From positions 1 to 61,590 of the forward strand of contig JAUCBJ010005828.1 in the NCBI GenBank assembly GCA_032718475.1: DNA of 61,590 nt, written 5' to 3'. Shown one piece after another: positions 58,005-61,590 of the stretch. The DNA comes from Nemertoderma westbladi. Its lineage: Eukaryota; Xenacoelomorpha; Nemertodermatida; Nemertodermatidae. Position 1 is the stretch's first letter, and every line of letters begins with the position of its first letter. The notes beneath the pieces are model-generated. The model saw only the letters and a program-made list of their open reading frames with translations, had not been told where the DNA came from and ran no database searches. The position numbers and the translations under genes were made by a program.

Positions 58005-58618
58005 AATTGTAACATTACTCAACGCCGTTAGTATTAACAGCGAGTTGTTATTTAGCACTTTACAACTTTAGAGGGCATTACAGCATTGTATTGGCCTGTA
58101 CATTTAGTATTGTATTTGGTGTTATTGTTTACGTGGTAACCATGACGGCGTTAAGTAATGTCCCCCTAGTGGACATTACTTAACGCCGTCATGGTTACCA
58201 AGTAAACAATAGGTGGAAATTTGCCTGACAGCCAGATAGGCCTACTGCATTACCTACCGGTAGGCGGGGTATAGCTATTAATAAACAGTAGGGCCTAGCT
58301 ATATTATTATAACATGGCTCCAAACGCCGCGATAAATATACTCTAACTTATTTATAACATAATTTATGTCATTTTTACAATTATTTAAACAACAACTAAT
58401 GTAATTTGTGCAGTTTCTATCACTTATAATGTATATGTACAATTATTTCGTAATGTTTAAATCTTGGAATAAAACTACATACATACTTGTTGCAAAGTAC
58501 TTTACAGTGTTCTGATCCTCGGGGCTTTATTTTCACTCACTCACTAACGTTCGTTCGTGTAACAAGGATCATCACACTGCAAAGTGCTACTTTACACACA
58601 AGTATGTAAATAGTTATA
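58005..58618. mobile_element. MITE, second copy of the 17.3-kb family, with a 40-bp-arm palindrome
   Basis: Same left boundary (ATTGTAACATTACTCAACGC) and same right end (AAAGTGCTACTTTACACACA, then GTAAATAGTTA) as the element at 17272-17995. Here the inner inverted repeat is reduced to a compact palindrome: 58124-58163 and 58171-58210 are near-perfect reverse complements around the 7-nt centre CCCTAGT. There is no ORF. Confidence 0.85.
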
Positions 58619-58787
58619 GTGCTAATTATGAACAATGGCGAATCTAATTTTATTTATTTGTGGGGAATTATTTGTAGTTATGCACTTAAACTTTCTAGAA
58701 CAACCTAATAATGACGCGGTGACATACTGGATATACTGGAAATACATATAGGCGAGAATTTGCTACATAGACTCGACTAATCAGATA

Positions 58788-59030
58788 GGGGGGGGGGGGG
58801 GGGGGGGAACTGGACGCAATAAAAATTCATCCCTCTCCAGGGGAAATTCGACGCAAATAACAGCTGATTACTCTCAAAAATAAAGCTGAAACCTGTTCTA
58901 TTGTGCATAGTTTATTGTTTTGGTTAAAATAACGTGCCACTGTAACCTGCTCCTTTCCCTAAATTGAGAATTTAACATTGAGTCGGGATATTAATTCGCC
59001 AAGGCGGGTTTTGCGTCCAGTTTCCCCCCC
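58788..59030. mobile_element. MITE (GGACTGGACGCAA family) with a G20 terminus
   Basis: Nearly the same sequence as 4825-5072 over its whole length, including AACAGCTGATTACTCTCAAA and GGATATTAATTCGCCAAGG. The left terminus is a run of 20 G followed by AACTGGACGCAA, and the right terminus is TTGCGTCCAGTTTCCCCCCC. The unequal G and C runs at the two ends are consistent with slippage expansion of the terminal bases of the inverted repeat. Confidence 0.88.
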
Positions 59031-59128
59031 TGTCTCGCGCCACTGTCTGGTTAAATATTATTAAAAGCTAAAAGGAATGATTCCTAAACCTTATGTTCCT
59101 AAACCTTAACCTTAGGTTATCTTTGTAG

Positions 59129-59344
59129 TTCAGACGTCCATCAACCTCCTCATTGGCTGTGGTTCGCCGACGTTCCCTTACTGCTTCCAGAAGGACCTCA
59201 TCCATGGACCAATCACAGCTGCAGGAATACCGCGAGCAGTACCTACTCGATTTCATGCAACTAATGCGCAAGTTTTTCCGACCAGATGTTATCCAGAAAC
59301 GGTTCGAGAGGAAATCTCGAGTGATGGATGCGGAGAGAATGAAG
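59129..59344 (+). CDS. Candidate internal exon of an unidentified protein (72 codons)
   Basis: A plus-strand open stretch with a plausible acceptor (TTATCTTTGTAG ending at 59128) and a consensus donor (AAG then GTCAGT, from 59345), both in phase 0. The translation begins FRRPSTSSLAVVRRRSLTAS, with an RRRSL basophilic-kinase-type site. It continues with a helical, charged segment containing LQEYREQYLLDFMQLMRKFF and RFERKSRVMDAERMK. Base composition is more GC-rich than the surroundings. I do not recognise the family. It begins 99 bp after a MITE. It could equally be a chance open stretch; no neighbouring exon was identified. Confidence 0.4.
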
Positions 59345-59639
59345 GTCAGTTGCAATAATTATAGATCTAGTAGAATGATAGGTTTGTAATCAACTATTTT
59401 AATATACAATTTGAGGAAGAAGTTCTAAATAGAATTTCACATGCCAAAGTACGTAAATATTAATAACATAGACGTCTAGACTAAATTTCAGACAACAATA
59501 GTGTAGCTAACAAGTACTGTCTGTATATCGTTGTGTAGGATGTTATTATATTATAATTGCCGAGTCAAACAAAATGTAATTTGTAATATAATTGCGGAGA
59601 ATGTAATTGGTTACCAGATTGTTACCACAGGGGGTCAAG

Positions 59640-59851
59640 CGGACGCCTTCACGTGCTTTCGTCTTCAGTACCAACTTGTGCACAAGCTTGTGCTTTGGCA
59701 GTCCCATGGAGAAAATAAGCATAGTGGTCAGCCCATGACTTTCTTGAAATGCGTCTTAAAGGACACTGGCCTTGAAGATGCGGAAAATCCTGCGAAAGTC
59801 ATGAGGGATACGGAGTTGTGGCGGTGCAACTTTGTCGAGAAGCCGGCATAG
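59640..59851 (+). pseudogene. RTE-clade 3' end fragment
   Basis: The plus-strand frame (QLVHKLVLWQSHGENKHSGQ, then LKDTGLEDAENPAKVMRD and LWRCNFVEKPA, stop) matches the last ~65 residues of the 880-codon RTE copy (NLVLWQPHGVNKHGGQ, then LKDTGLKDADDLANVMGD, LWRRNFIDKPA). Its 3' hairpin stem motif AAGCCGGCATAGCATTATTA follows at 59840. It is a strongly 5'-truncated insertion. Confidence 0.88.
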
Positions 59852-61527
59852 CATTATTAATGCACACTGTATTGGAGCATGTCTATTGTGTGTGACGGAA
59901 TTCACTTGAGTTGGCAGTGGTGAATCCTGACCGGTGTGTGGATTGTACGCGTCGCCGCATCCATGGGCTGCTAAGCTGTTGACTGGATATAGGACTGGAC
60001 TGGGTTGGTTATGAGGTGAGATTATTATTGGTAATCTCATATTGCCAACTATATTGGTAAAATGCCACTAATCCCATTTTCGGTGGGTAGTACACGGAAT
60101 TGAATCCGCTTACATTGTGGATTGTATGTTGGTGACAAAAATGTTTTTGTTAAGCCAGCATAGCATCTCAATGTGCAGCTTCAATGCAGCAGGCCGATTA
60201 GAACAAATAGAAGTAGGTCGAGCGGTGTCCTGCGGCTTGTCCTACCAGGTTTCATCCTGACAACAGGTGCTGTAGTTCACACTTTGTATACAAATTATTT
60301 TTTCAGATTGCACGAGTTTTTAACCTCTGTCGACAAGCAATGGCAATAAATAAAGACTTTTAGAAAATGGATTGACGTTAAAGGCTGACGAATTTAGAAA
60401 CAACGACACCACCAAATATCGGTCATGCAATATGCATTGATAATTAATATTTGTATGTTTAATATTGTAAACTGTTGTTCATAAAATTATAAAAAATCCG
60501 CATTTATTAATCACCAAGTATTTCAAATATAACAAATATAACATATCACAACACACAACAAATATATAACATTTCAAAATATAACACACCAATTAATGGT
60601 TAAAGTAAATTGAGCTGAGGACCTGGTAGGTATGACCGAGAATGGAGTACTGGGCGAAACAACGGAGGCATGAGAGTCTTATAGTTGATTCGTTGCAGAA
60701 CTTACATCGATGTTTTGGGACCTACAGGGGTGGACTAAGTGGTTTGTGAGATATTGTTTCGAATTTTTAGGGGATACAGAAAATAGTAAGTTGGAAGGAA
60801 AGTAAGTAGCTCTTCTGCCAATTATAGTTAGATGCCATATGTAGAGATCAATAACTACTGTCAATATGAGACGAATTGTGCAGGGCAGAATTTCGGTAAC
60901 CAATTACATTTGAGTAGCTCCTGATTAATTAAATGGTCGATTGACGGGTCTGAATAAAAGGCAATCAATTTAAATTAATGCAAGAATCCGCCACTCTCCG
61001 TACTTCTCGCATACTGAATGTGTTATGTAATAATCCCATGTGGGATTAATTTCCATATCTGATAAGTCCTCACAAATTTAAACAAATGGACCATTTTATC
61101 GGGGCCATTGTGGCCACCTGTTTGCTACAATGCCATGATAATTTCAGCTTAGTTTAGAATAATATTCCGCTCTCATCTGCTAATTATAAAAACAAGCATT
61201 TCATTAAGCAGATTTCTATGTCGGTACAGTTCAGTACCGTACCGGTACTGTTGGGAAACATTATCGTTTGGTTCCTAGTAGGGACCGATAGAGGAAACAT
61301 CACTGAAAGATTGGATACCTGGGCTGGACGTCAGTTGCACAGTTTGGGGTCCGCGATTCAAATCCGCTTCCATGCCTTGTTATTCGATGGCTTCCTGCTG
61401 TTATTGGAACTTTATCAGTGGGTGATGATGACCTTCACTCTCCATTATTTAATTACCTAACACATACTTGAGATAGTTTGTCTGCGAGCGAGCAGCGACA
61501 CTATTTACCAACCGAGCTTCCAGACAG
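59852..61527. other. Spacer with a further RTE tail
   Basis: No gene recognised. At about 60153-60190 the conserved RTE tail AAGCCAGCATAGCATCTCAA, then TGTGCAGCTTCAATG, recurs, as at 20882. It is preceded by a T-rich stretch and has no coding part. Short overlapping frames at 60.7-60.9 and 61.2-61.5 kb show no domain; the latter includes the short self-complementary run GTACCGTACCGGTAC. Confidence 0.45.
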
Positions 61528-61590
61528 GGGGGGGGGGGGGGGGGGGGGGGGGACTGGACGCAATAAAAATTCATCCATCTCCAGATCTCC
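61528..61590. mobile_element. Left end of another GGACTGGACGCAA MITE, cut by the window edge
   Basis: A run of about 25 G (61528-61552) followed by ACTGGACGCAATAAAAATTC and ATCCATCTCCAG, identical in layout to the left end at 58788. The element runs off the window. Confidence 0.85.

Noticed and set aside
1-61590. rRNA or tRNA genes
   Set aside because: I noticed no recognisable rRNA core or cloverleaf with canonical A and B boxes. A covariance-model scan would be needed to exclude a tRNA or a tRNA-derived SINE.
52049-61590. Upstream receptor exon with TM1-TM3
   Set aside because: I looked on the minus strand for an Asp in TM3 and the NxxxxLAxxD pattern of TM2 and found no open stretch that fits; it probably lies outside the window.

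Overview
This window is eukaryotic, intron-rich and repeat-dominated. It looks like animal nuclear DNA, most probably from a marine invertebrate. It has no bacterial gene layout. It has spliced exons with consensus GT/AG sites, several clades of non-LTR retrotransposon, a pogo-type DNA transposon, MITEs and four minisatellite arrays. The one clearly recognisable host gene is an aminergic G-protein-coupled receptor on the minus strand that most resembles the histamine H1 receptor. Such a receptor would fit an invertebrate deuterostome, but the species cannot be fixed from the sequence.

Layout. 0-10 kb: decayed LINE pieces (a LINE with an ORF1-like coiled coil and RT at about 1.9-4.0 kb, and RTE-clade fragments at 0.84, 4.05 and 6.75-7.77 kb), a 134+134 bp foldback, a TIR MITE at 4.8 kb, and a decayed coiled-coil coding region at 8.0-9.9 kb. 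10-21 kb: a cluster of very long homopolymers, a 5'-truncated LINE (712-codon ORF), a frameshifted pogo/Tigger-like transposase with a 93-bp tandem repeat behind it, a foldback MITE, and the best preserved element, an RTE-clade ORF of 880 codons. 21-30 kb: two separate arrays of one 63-bp minisatellite (21.3-23.2 and 28.5-29.8 kb) with a further RTE scrap between them. 31-52 kb: the receptor gene. Its TM7/C-tail exon (31396-31617) and its large DRY-to-TM6 exon (50464-52048) are separated by an 18.8-kb intron, of which 13.9 kb is a 42-bp minisatellite of about 331 copies. 52-56 kb: a 3.2-kb TIR element carrying its own internal minisatellite. 56-61.6 kb: more MITEs, RTE tails and one candidate exon of an unidentified plus-strand gene.

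No set of genes works together as a pathway or operon here. The window is a receptor locus invaded and expanded by mobile and tandem DNA. The most notable points are the H1-type receptor itself (its histamine-contact positions in TM5, TM6 and TM7 are all conserved), the giant nested tandem array in its last intron, and the repeated association of minisatellites with MITE or TIR elements. The 5' exons of the receptor (N-terminus through TM3) were not found and probably lie beyond the right edge.
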